Assembly: GCA_964413425.1 (NCBI GenBank)
Contig: CAYPST010000085.1
Coordinates: forward strand, 1-17,722
Origin: DATFLS01 sp964413425
Lineage (GTDB): Bacteria; Fidelibacterota; JAANXI01
Direction of reading: 5' to 3'
DNA length: 17,722 nucleotides
Part shown: one piece after another, positions 6,863 through 13,769 of the stretch
How the letters are laid out: every line of letters begins with the position of its first letter
Numbering within the stretch: the stretch's first letter is position 1
Notes under the pieces: generated by a model
What the model was told of the DNA's origin: nothing
What the model saw: only the letters and a program-made list of their open reading frames with translations
The model's database searches: none
Made by a program: the position numbers and the translations under genes

Positions 6863-8371
6863 ATGCACAGAAGACGTTTTCTCACACTCGCCGGTGCCGG
6901 AATTGTTGCTGCAGGCACCAGTTCGATCCTCCGGTTAACCGGGTGTGCACAGCAGACGGGTAAAACACCGAACATTCTATGGCTGGATGCGGAAGATTTG
7001 TCCCCGGATCTTGCCTGTTACGGACATCCGCTTGTCCACACTCCCAACCTGGATCGATTAGCGGCAGAGGGGGCCCGGTTCACCAATGCATTTGTGACCT
7101 GTCCCGTCTGTTCGCCCAGCCGGGCGTCCTTTGCCACCGGGATGTATCAGACTACTCTCGGCGCCCATCACCATCGTCCGCTCAGTCATTATAAAGAAGG
7201 AGTTTCCACCTCACTTCCTGAACCTGTACGAATTTTCACTCAGTATCTGCGGGAAGCAGGCTATTTCACCTGTAATGGGCAGGCGTTAGAGCCGGAGACA
7301 AGGGGGAAAACTGGCTACAGCTTTGACATGCCGTTTCAGGAGGCCTTCGACGGTACGGACTGGAGCCAGCGAGAAGCGGACCAACCCTTCTTTGCGCAAA
7401 TTCATTTTCCTGAAACCCACCGGACATTCCGGCACGATCCTGAGCGGCCCATTGATCCGGCGGATGTTGATCTCCCTCCCTATTATCCGGGTCATCCTGT
7501 TACCCGGCTGGACTGGGCTCTGTACCTCGAGACCGTGCAGATGCTCGACAAAAAGGTGGGAGCAGTTCTCCAAAGGTTAGAGGAGAAAGGACTGGCTGAG
7601 AACACTGCAGTCTTTTTCACCGGAGATCACGGCCGCCCCATGGTCCGGGGAAAACAGTGGCTATACGATAGCGGCATCCGCATCCCGTTGATCGTCCGGT
7701 GGCCAGGCGTGGTTCAGCCTGGGACTATTCGGGAAGATCTCGTCAGCGGGATCGATTTGACGCCTACCTGGCTGGAGATTGCAGGCATTCGACAGCCTGA
7801 CTATATAGAGGGCCAATCACTGCTGGAGCAAAATTTTCAGTCCGGGGAATACATTTATGCCGCCAGAGACCGGTGCGATGAGGCGGATTTTCGTATCCGC
7901 TGTATTCGAAGTCATCAGTATAAATACATAAGAAATTTTTATCCCGAGCGTCCGTTCACTCAGTTCAGTGCTTATAAGAAGCGGGAGTATCCGGTGCTCA
8001 CCCTGATGCAGCTGCTCCATGAGCGGGGAGAACTGCTGCCGGAGCAGGCCCGGTTGATGAAGCCAAACAGGCCGGTGGAAGAACTGTACGATATACAGAA
8101 TGATCCCTTCGAAGTCCAAAATCTGGCAGCGGACCCGGCATATGCAGATATTTTACAGACCTTGCGGAATGAACTGGATCGATGGATCTGCGAGACCAAT
8201 GACCAGGGCCGAATCCCGGAGGATCCGGATGATACCGCTCTCATTGACCGGCTGGAATGGGAAGAATTTCAGGGAGAAATGGAGGATCGGGGTTTGTCCG
8301 CGGATACACCTGAGGAACGGTATCTTCACTGGTGGGAACAGCGTCTCAAAGAGTTGAAACAGACAACATGA
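6863..8371 (+). CDS. Sulfamidase-like sulfatase, Tat-type lipoprotein
   Basis: A 502-residue S1-family sulfatase. The Tat-like leader HRRRFLT (2-8) and lipobox L25-T-G-C28 predict a lipid-anchored exported enzyme. The formylglycine motif is C83-S-P-S-R, followed by ASFATG. Metal-site residues are E44-D45 and D255-H256, the same ED/DH pattern as the first sulfatase. The two also share the LPPYYP segment (204-209), the WLYDSG-IPLIV block (about 266-278) and the C-terminal DP-E-QNLAADP and ET-D-GRIPE segments. Unlike the first sulfatase it ends without HEAT repeats. The pair probably arose by duplication and divergence. Its stop codon overlaps the start of the phosphoesterase gene (ATGA), implying translational coupling. 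Substrate unknown; an N-sulfated or O-sulfated amino sugar is possible. Confidence 0.93.
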   Translation: MHRRRFLTLAGAGIVAAGTSSILRLTGCAQQTGKTPNILWLDAEDLSPDLACYGHPLVHTPNLDRLAAEGARFTNAFVTCPVCSPSRASFATGMYQTTLGAHHHRPLSHYKEGVSTSLPEPVRIFTQYLREAGYFTCNGQALEPETRGKTGYSFDMPFQEAFDGTDWSQREADQPFFAQIHFPETHRTFRHDPERPIDPADVDLPPYYPGHPVTRLDWALYLETVQMLDKKVGAVLQRLEEKGLAENTAVFFTGDHGRPMVRGKQWLYDSGIRIPLIVRWPGVVQPGTIREDLVSGIDLTPTWLEIAGIRQPDYIEGQSLLEQNFQSGEYIYAARDRCDEADFRIRCIRSHQYKYIRNFYPERPFTQFSAYKKREYPVLTLMQLLHERGELLPEQARLMKPNRPVEELYDIQNDPFEVQNLAADPAYADILQTLRNELDRWICETNDQGRIPEDPDDTALIDRLEWEEFQGEMEDRGLSADTPEERYLHWWEQRLKELKQTT

Positions 8372-10026
8372 GTCCGGAGTCAATTGTGATTCAGAACATC
8401 AGACGTATGTGTTTTTACAGCTGTTCAGCTGCAATGGCTCTGATCTTGTTGGGTACATCCTATCTGCCGGCACAGCCCAGTGAACAGTACAAGAAAAATA
8501 ACCGCGATGCGATTGCCTCGATTGTGGATGGCGATTTCGAACAAGCGATCGAAAGTTTCAGGAAGCAGCTGAGTGACTACGAAAAAAACTTTGTCCATCA
8601 TCATGCCAGTTATCCCGTGGATCTGGAAGCGTTGTTCGGGCTGGCGATTGCGTATGCCCGGCAGGGAGACATGCAGCAGGCCATGCAATTTGTGAACAGA
8701 GCGATTGACTCCGGTCTGCCGGTTGGACGCTTTCTTGCAGGACCACGGGATCTGGTGGCACCTATCATCGAGCATCCGGATTTCCGTGAGTTCGCTGCAC
8801 AGCAGGATTTACAGCTCCTGCACGGGCCAATGCTCAGCGATGTCACTGACACACAGGCGGAATTCTGGATTCGGACTGTGGAGGAAGTGCCGGTCGAGCT
8901 GAAGGTAAGTCCGTCGCCCAATTTACGTCCGCTCACAGTTACAGATACCACTGTGACCAGGGAGAGCCGGGATTTCACGGCCGTGCTTCAGGCGACAAAT
9001 CTGCAGCCGGGCACGCAGTATTATTACCAGCTGCGTGTCGATGGCGAACCGTATCCGGATCTCTGGGAGTTCACCACGTTTCCCGCTGCTGATCAGTCTG
9101 CCCGGTTTTCGATCGGATTCGGTGGCGGCGCCGGATTCACTCCCTGGCATGAGTATATGTGGAATACGGTCGCAGATCATAACCCGATGGCGTTTTTACT
9201 GCTCGGAGACAATGTCTATATCGACCATCCCACCTATCCGGAGGTTCAGCGGTACTGTTATTACCGGCGCCAGTCCCGGCCAGAATATCGCACCTTTGCC
9301 GCCCAATCCGCTATCTATGCCATCTGGGACGACCATGATTTCACCGTCAATGACGGATGGGGCGGACCAAAAATCGAAGAGCCTTCCTGGAAGCGGGAAG
9401 TCCGGAACGTTTTTCGCCAGAACTGGAACAATCCCTCCTATGGAGGAGGAGAGGTGCATCCCGGATGCTGGTTTACTTTTGCCATCGGCGATGTGGATTT
9501 CTTCATGCTGGACGGCCGGTATTACCGGGAAGATCCCTCTACCCCGAAACCATCCATGCTGGGACCGGTGCAGAAGCAGTGGCTGTTCGATCAGCTGCGG
9601 CAATCAGACGCCGCGTTTAAGGTCATCGCCTCGCCGGTCCCCTGGGCGCGCGGCACCAAGCCCGGCAGCCAGGATACCTGGGATGGCTATCAGGAAGAAA
9701 GAGCCGAAATTTTTGCCTTCCTCGCGGAGAATAACATTGAAGGGGTGGTGCTCCTCTCCGCCGATCGCCACCGGTCGGACGTCTGGAGAATTGATCGGAA
9801 GGAAGGCTATCCCTTGTACGAGTTCGAAAGCTCCAAACTGACCAATGTCCACACCCACCGAATGTTGCCGGGCGCTCTGCTCAGCTATAATGAGAAGTGT
9901 TCCTTTGGCAAACTGATTTTTGACACCACCAGAGATGATCCCACGGTTTCCTATGAAATTTACAGCATCGATAACGAACTCATCCATAAAATTACGCTGA
10001 CGAAAAGCCAGATGTCGGGAGAGTAG
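8368..10026 (+). CDS. Exported TPR plus PhoD-like metallophosphoesterase
   Basis: A 552-residue protein starting at ATG 8368, whose ATGA overlaps the stop of the upstream sulfatase. An in-frame GTG at 8332 and ATG at 8407 are alternatives; 8368 keeps the basic residues R12-R13 before the hydrophobic signal (about 16-33, likely cleavage after PAQ). Residues about 45-115 look like two TPR units. About 148-240 match the Fn3-like PhoD N-terminal domain, ending with TQYYYQLRVDG. The PhoD-like catalytic domain follows: LLLGDNVY (D281), WDDHDF (321-326), MLDGRYYR (D382, R384) and LSADRHRSD (D466, H468). The usual Cys of the first PhoD metal motif is replaced by a glycine-rich GFGGGAG segment. The expected activity is phosphodiester or phosphomonoester hydrolysis in the periplasm; the substrate is unknown. 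Coupling to a sulfatase suggests it trims a phosphate or similar group from the same substrate. Confidence 0.88.
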   Translation: MSPESIVIQNIRRMCFYSCSAAMALILLGTSYLPAQPSEQYKKNNRDAIASIVDGDFEQAIESFRKQLSDYEKNFVHHHASYPVDLEALFGLAIAYARQGDMQQAMQFVNRAIDSGLPVGRFLAGPRDLVAPIIEHPDFREFAAQQDLQLLHGPMLSDVTDTQAEFWIRTVEEVPVELKVSPSPNLRPLTVTDTTVTRESRDFTAVLQATNLQPGTQYYYQLRVDGEPYPDLWEFTTFPAADQSARFSIGFGGGAGFTPWHEYMWNTVADHNPMAFLLLGDNVYIDHPTYPEVQRYCYYRRQSRPEYRTFAAQSAIYAIWDDHDFTVNDGWGGPKIEEPSWKREVRNVFRQNWNNPSYGGGEVHPGCWFTFAIGDVDFFMLDGRYYREDPSTPKPSMLGPVQKQWLFDQLRQSDAAFKVIASPVPWARGTKPGSQDTWDGYQEERAEIFAFLAENNIEGVVLLSADRHRSDVWRIDRKEGYPLYEFESSKLTNVHTHRMLPGALLSYNEKCSFGKLIFDTTRDDPTVSYEIYSIDNELIHKITLTKSQMSGE

Positions 10027-10128
10027 GGTATGAAGTGCTGGCAAGTGCTGACAAGAAACGACCGTCCCAGACTCGGCGCTGTTGCCTACTTCGTTGCACC
10101 CCTGCGAGAATGCTTTCGCCCCAAAATT

Positions 10129-10154
10129 CTCCCCCATATTTCCGGGGCCGGGAG
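10129..10154. terminator. Weak candidate bidirectional terminator between convergent genes
   Basis: CTCCC (10129-10133) can pair with GGGAG (10150-10154), with a further two G-C pairs inside past a small bulge. On the minus strand the hairpin is followed by AATTTT; on the plus strand by GTGTGGATTTT. It is well placed between convergent genes, but the T-runs are short. Confidence 0.3.
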
Positions 10155-10199
10155 GTGTGGATTTTGAATATTGGAGTTTTGATTCTTGTCTTATAACAC

Positions 10200-12029
10200 T
10201 TAATCGAGAAAATGCCTTATCCAGTTGATGGCCATGCGGATGGCTTCCGGGGTCGGAGCGTGGCCGCTGCCGTGGTTGTAAAATCCTATGTGGTGTGGAA
10301 CGTCATAGAGGCTGTAGACTTCTCTGGCTGCATTGATATAATACCAGCTCTCATCGGTATCGTACGTATCGCCGCCGATTAAGAGAAACGGTCGGGGCGC
10401 AATTAAACCGAGCAGTTCGTGCTGATTGGTGGTCGGAGAAAGCGCATTCAGGAATTCCCCGAAGTACCAGTAATCGTCATAATTGGAAAATTGGAAGCCG
10501 ACGCCCGGTTCGGAAGCCACGGCGCACTGGATCCGTCCGTCGAAGGCTGCCGCGTATAAGGCCATCTTTCCTCCCAGTGAATGTCCTATAATGCCTATTT
10601 TATCGTGGTCGACCTCCGGAAGAGTCTGGAGGTAGTCCACGATTCGCCGGACGTCCCATACCCATTTCCCCAACCCTGTCAGGTCAGGATGCTTGAGCCG
10701 CAGGTTTGCCACGGCTTCATCGTAACTCTCTCCGTAGCTTTCGCCAAACCAGCGGACTGCCACGGCGATGTAACCCTGCTGGATCATATGATAGGCGAAG
10801 CTGCGAATTCCCATGGGACGATAAATACGCCCCCCCATGTTCTTGCCTGCAGGCACATCCACATCGTAATACGGGACGATGACCGCCGGGGTGGGCCTTC
10901 GAACGGGATTCGAAGGCATCATGATATAAATTTTTTCCCAGAACTCCGGCTCAACCTGCAGATAGAGGAGTTTTCCGGTATGATTATCATCCTGATAGGT
11001 TTGAGCTGTCATTACTTTGGGATCCGGTGGATCGATGGCCGGGGAGCCGAGCATTTTCTCCCATTTCTTCCTGATTTCGGACCGTCGGACAGACCAGTCT
11101 TTCACAGACGTGAGTACAGTATCACCGGAGTTGATGATTAAAGAAGAAAGATATCCGATGACGTGGGCGTAATCTGCCGGGGGCTGATTGTAAGGATCAA
11201 ACCAGATAGAATCAGGTTCCTGAGTTAAGGTATCCTCCCGTGCCGGAATGCTTCTGCAAACCCTGAAACCCGTGAACCGGCTTTTATATTCCGGTTTCAT
11301 GGATGAATGATATCCGAGATTCCATTCGGATACGGTAGTGATATGCGACCCGCCGCGAATAATCCGGGCCAGTCCGCCGGGAGGACCGTGCGGATTGTGA
11401 ACAGCGGTGGGATGATCTTCAACGGGATCGTAATAGTCGTAACACCATTCCCACACATTGCCCAGCATGTCATAGAGACCGTATTGATTCGGCAGATAGG
11501 AGGCCGTGTCGGTAGCACCTTCTGTTTCCACGGCGGTCAGCAGGCGATCAAGATCTTTGGTATTGACAGATCCCAGATTTGCATACTTTCTGATGTTTTC
11601 TGTACTTATCGTCTGCGCCATCTGACCGGAAGCAACTGTCCATTCGGCATCAGTAGGCAACCGGTAACCGGTTTTCGTGAAATCACACACACCGGTTTCC
11701 AGGTTATAACATGGCTCGAGCCCCTCTCTTTCACTCAGGTGGTTGCAATACTCGATTGCTTCCCACCAGCTGATATTGTCTACAGGTTTGGAGGTGCCCT
11801 GGTAAACTGAGGGGTTCCTTCCCATGATCTTTTCGAACTCCCCCTGCGTGACTTCCGTTGTTGCGATACGAAAACTATCCACTGTGACCTGAATCGGGAT
11901 TCCGGTGCGGCCGTCCACCATTTCTCTGGATGTGGTCGGTATCGTAACAAGATGGTCTTGACCGTATATCGATACGAGTCCACTGAGGAGTAAAATCAAG
12001 GTGAGAATTCGTGGGATGGTAATTTTCAT
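10200..12029 (-). CDS. Secreted fusion of a cysteine-less FGE/SUMF1-like domain and an alpha/beta-hydrolase
   Basis: A 609-residue protein read on the minus strand. The Sec signal (hydrophobic 8-22, likely cleavage after YG-Q around 22-24) predicts export. Residues about 25-262 form an FGE-sulfatase/SUMF1-type domain: TTEVTQGEFE (57-66), YRLPTDAEW (122-130), GNVWEWCYDYY (190-200), RGGS (225-228) and GFRVCRS. The two copper-binding cysteines of true formylglycine-generating enzymes, expected just after RGGS, are Thr231 and Trp236 by my alignment, so FGly synthesis is unlikely. Residues about 335-609 are an alpha/beta-hydrolase with nucleophile elbow G482-H-S484-L-G-G, candidate acids E507 or D554, and catalytic His586 in NHGSGH. 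It resembles dienelactone hydrolase and acetyl-xylan or glucuronoyl esterase relatives, and may be a glycan deacylase with a lectin-like FGE fold as binding module (inference). Ribosome binding site AGGTGAT (12036-12042 complement). Confidence 0.88.
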   Translation of the reverse strand: MKITIPRILTLILLLSGLVSIYGQDHLVTIPTTSREMVDGRTGIPIQVTVDSFRIATTEVTQGEFEKIMGRNPSVYQGTSKPVDNISWWEAIEYCNHLSEREGLEPCYNLETGVCDFTKTGYRLPTDAEWTVASGQMAQTISTENIRKYANLGSVNTKDLDRLLTAVETEGATDTASYLPNQYGLYDMLGNVWEWCYDYYDPVEDHPTAVHNPHGPPGGLARIIRGGSHITTVSEWNLGYHSSMKPEYKSRFTGFRVCRSIPAREDTLTQEPDSIWFDPYNQPPADYAHVIGYLSSLIINSGDTVLTSVKDWSVRRSEIRKKWEKMLGSPAIDPPDPKVMTAQTYQDDNHTGKLLYLQVEPEFWEKIYIMMPSNPVRRPTPAVIVPYYDVDVPAGKNMGGRIYRPMGIRSFAYHMIQQGYIAVAVRWFGESYGESYDEAVANLRLKHPDLTGLGKWVWDVRRIVDYLQTLPEVDHDKIGIIGHSLGGKMALYAAAFDGRIQCAVASEPGVGFQFSNYDDYWYFGEFLNALSPTTNQHELLGLIAPRPFLLIGGDTYDTDESWYYINAAREVYSLYDVPHHIGFYNHGSGHAPTPEAIRMAINWIRHFLD

Positions 12030-12344
12030 AAAAGAATCACCTGCGCGGTTGCTTGTGCATTACTTGACTTCACAGTATTCCCGGCAGGAATTGTCTCGTG
12101 ATGGTTAATAAATTCTGTATCTCTATTCATCCTCGCAAATACCTGAATATTTTAATAAAATCATTACACGTAAGATAAATAATATCTTTAAATTAGTATA
12201 CAGTTATGATGACCGGAGCGCAAAGGAAAAAACGCACCGCAATTCGTGGTGATTTGCCGACGAGAGAGCATTGAATCTCCGTGCCGAATGCATGAACGTC
12301 TGCACTTGCCCGAAGATAAGAACATATTGATGTGAGGAAGAACT
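12030..12344. promoter_or_regulatory. Divergent AT-rich intergenic regulatory region
   Basis: The region separates the minus-strand fusion gene from the plus-strand HAD-like gene, so it must contain both promoters unless a transcript enters from outside. Between about 12110 and 12210 it is strongly AT-rich and holds two short inverted repeats. For the minus-strand gene, a TTTAAA and TGTAAT pair 18 nt apart (complement of about 12161-12190) is a tentative promoter. I found no convincing -35/-10 pair for the plus strand. The last 100 nt carry only the GAGGAAG ribosome binding site (12334-12340). No gene is seen. Confidence 0.4.
12149..12188. promoter_or_regulatory. Two AT-rich inverted repeats, candidate operators
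   Basis: ATTTTA (12149-12154) and TAAAAT (12156-12161) are perfect arms around one base. AAGATA (12172-12177) and TATCTT (12183-12188) are perfect 6-bp arms with a 5-nt spacer. They lie in the divergent region between oppositely transcribed genes, a usual place for a regulator site. AT-rich sequence produces such palindromes by chance fairly often. Confidence 0.3.
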
Positions 12345-13493
12345 ATGAAAACGACTATTCCCTTAGTTCGAGCGTATGCCAGGTTTTTTTATGAGTTCGT
12401 AACCGATGATACCGAGACGAATGGGAAAGGGATCATATCTCTCCCTCTGTCCAAAGCGCTCGGCTGGGCCAAAGAAATTTTGCCGGACTTGCAGCCCTCC
12501 GAAATCACCCATGGGGTGCTGCCGGAAAATGTAAAGGAGGAAATCATCGCCATTACCGAGGATAACCCGGAGCAAATATTACGGGATGCCCGGTATCTTT
12601 ATCAGCAGCAGTTCCTCTCCCAGGCATTCTTTTATTATTTCATCCTGCAGACAAAACTCGAACATTCCCCGGAAGAAATCAATTATATGGCCCAGCACGA
12701 TTTTAATATCAATGGGGAATACAAGATCTATAAACCGCTGAAGCATCGACACAAATACTCCTATCGACGCACTACCATCTTTCTGGATTGGGATGATACC
12801 ATCGATACCGGCAGCATCCGGGATAATTTTGACATGTTCATTGATTACTACCGGCGAACGAATTACGTGACCACCGGTCATTCCTACAGTCTGGTGGTTA
12901 CGTCTGCTTCTACCACCCTGGAAGACAAAATCAAGCGGCTGGATAAAGATCTGCTCAAAGGACTCGATGCGGTGTATACCGTGCCTGCCTGCACAAACTG
13001 GCTGCCCGATGTCTCCGGACTGGAGGAAGATGAGGAGCATCCCGGGTATTTTAAAAAAGAATCGTTCGGGTATAAAAGCGTTCCCCGCATCTTTACGAAT
13101 GATATGCACAACGCTGTTCTGGGGAAGCTGTACACGGATGTTGCCCAGCAGCTCGATGTGGATCCGGAGCGTTCGATTATCATCACCGATCAGTTTGCGG
13201 ATCAGTCCGCGGATAAAAGTAATCCCATTGTTACACTGGTCGTTCCCAGAGACGATACACTGGGTGCGGAAACCTGGATTAAGGCCATTGATTTTCTGGA
13301 AAAGAAGGGAGACTTTAACATTTACCAGGGAGCAAGCCGGCTAACCTGGGGAACACAGCGCCCCAGAGGAAATTTCGAATTCCGGCGCTATAAGGCAGCA
13401 GATGGCCTGGAACTCTTCCGAACGCCCCGATTCCCCAACTGCTATTTTCTCGGCCATTCGCCGACCTTCAAAGATGGACTGTTGAAGTTTTGA
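12345..13493 (+). CDS. HAD-like hydrolase-fold protein of unknown function
   Basis: A 382-residue protein with ATG 12345 and ribosome binding site GAGGAAG 4 nt upstream. There is no signal peptide, so it is probably cytoplasmic. Residues 1-140 are a largely helical region I do not recognise. From about 143 a HAD-like core appears: motif I IFLDWDDT (D148, D150, T152), a motif II-like hydrophobic strand ending LVVTSAS (T186), a possible motif III lysine (K261 region), and a motif IV-like IIITDQFADQSADKSNP (D282, D286). Phosphatase or phosphotransferase activity is plausible because both motif I aspartates are present. The DQFADQSADKSNP segment resembles the motif IV loop followed by the NP of a HAD phosphatase. 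It does not look like a dedicated sugar-pathway gene, and its link to the sulfatase cluster is unclear. Confidence 0.7.
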   Translation: MKTTIPLVRAYARFFYEFVTDDTETNGKGIISLPLSKALGWAKEILPDLQPSEITHGVLPENVKEEIIAITEDNPEQILRDARYLYQQQFLSQAFFYYFILQTKLEHSPEEINYMAQHDFNINGEYKIYKPLKHRHKYSYRRTTIFLDWDDTIDTGSIRDNFDMFIDYYRRTNYVTTGHSYSLVVTSASTTLEDKIKRLDKDLLKGLDAVYTVPACTNWLPDVSGLEEDEEHPGYFKKESFGYKSVPRIFTNDMHNAVLGKLYTDVAQQLDVDPERSIIITDQFADQSADKSNPIVTLVVPRDDTLGAETWIKAIDFLEKKGDFNIYQGASRLTWGTQRPRGNFEFRRYKAADGLELFRTPRFPNCYFLGHSPTFKDGLLKF

Positions 13494-13643
13494 GTTGAAA
13501 ACAAAATAGCACACAGATTGACACGGAAAAGACCGATAACCGCGGATCACAAACCAGGACCGGTTTCCCCTCCACATTCCGGACCAGTTGAAACTCTGAG
13601 GTGCGCCAATTATCACGGGACATGGCTCGCGCAGATTTCCGAA

Positions 13644-13672
13644 CAATGCAACGGCCAATGCAAGCCATTGCA
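13644..13672. repeat. CAATGCAA direct repeats with inverted partner
   Basis: CAATGCAA occurs at 13644-13651 and again at 13656-13663. The second copy forms inverted repeats with the following sequence (CAATG 13656-13660 with CATTG 13666-13670; TGCAA 13659-13663 with TTGCA 13668-13672). The cluster lies about 100-125 nt upstream of the sialidase-like start and could be an operator or a short RNA hairpin. Confidence 0.4.
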
Positions 13673-13759
13673 CAGACTGTCAACATGTTTCTGAGGTCTT
13701 GATCACAGGAAATGTGTGGGCCTATTCTATGAGTGGTGTAAAGTCTTATTCGAAAGATC

Positions 13760-13766
13760 GGAGGAG
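13760..13766 (+). promoter_or_regulatory. Ribosome binding site deciding the sialidase-like start
   Basis: GGAGGAG lies just before ATG 13770 (GGAGG to ATG is 5 nt). The upstream in-frame ATG at 13716 would add 18 residues, including this site as coding sequence, before the hydrophobic leader, so 13770 is preferred. Confidence 0.75.
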
Positions 13767-13769
13767 AAA

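Larger units (their letters stand above)
13494..13769. other. Intergenic region before the sialidase-like gene
   Basis: This 276-nt non-coding gap contains, near 13509-13550, sequence of the style CACAGATTGACACGGA ... ATAACCGCGGATCAC, resembling low-complexity dispersed intergenic repeats. It also holds CAATGCAA direct repeats with an inverted partner (13644-13672). The in-frame ATG at 13716 lies in this gap but lacks a ribosome binding site. Confidence 0.45.

Noticed and set aside
10033..10055. Short tandem duplication of AAGTGCTG just after the phosphoesterase gene.
   Set aside because: Only two 8-nt copies are present; this is compatible with chance or slippage and has no further structure around it.
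10200..12029. Reading this gene as the sulfatase-maturing enzyme of the cluster.
   Set aside because: The two catalytic cysteine positions are Thr and Trp, and a Sec signal would place it in a different compartment from unfolded Tat substrates.
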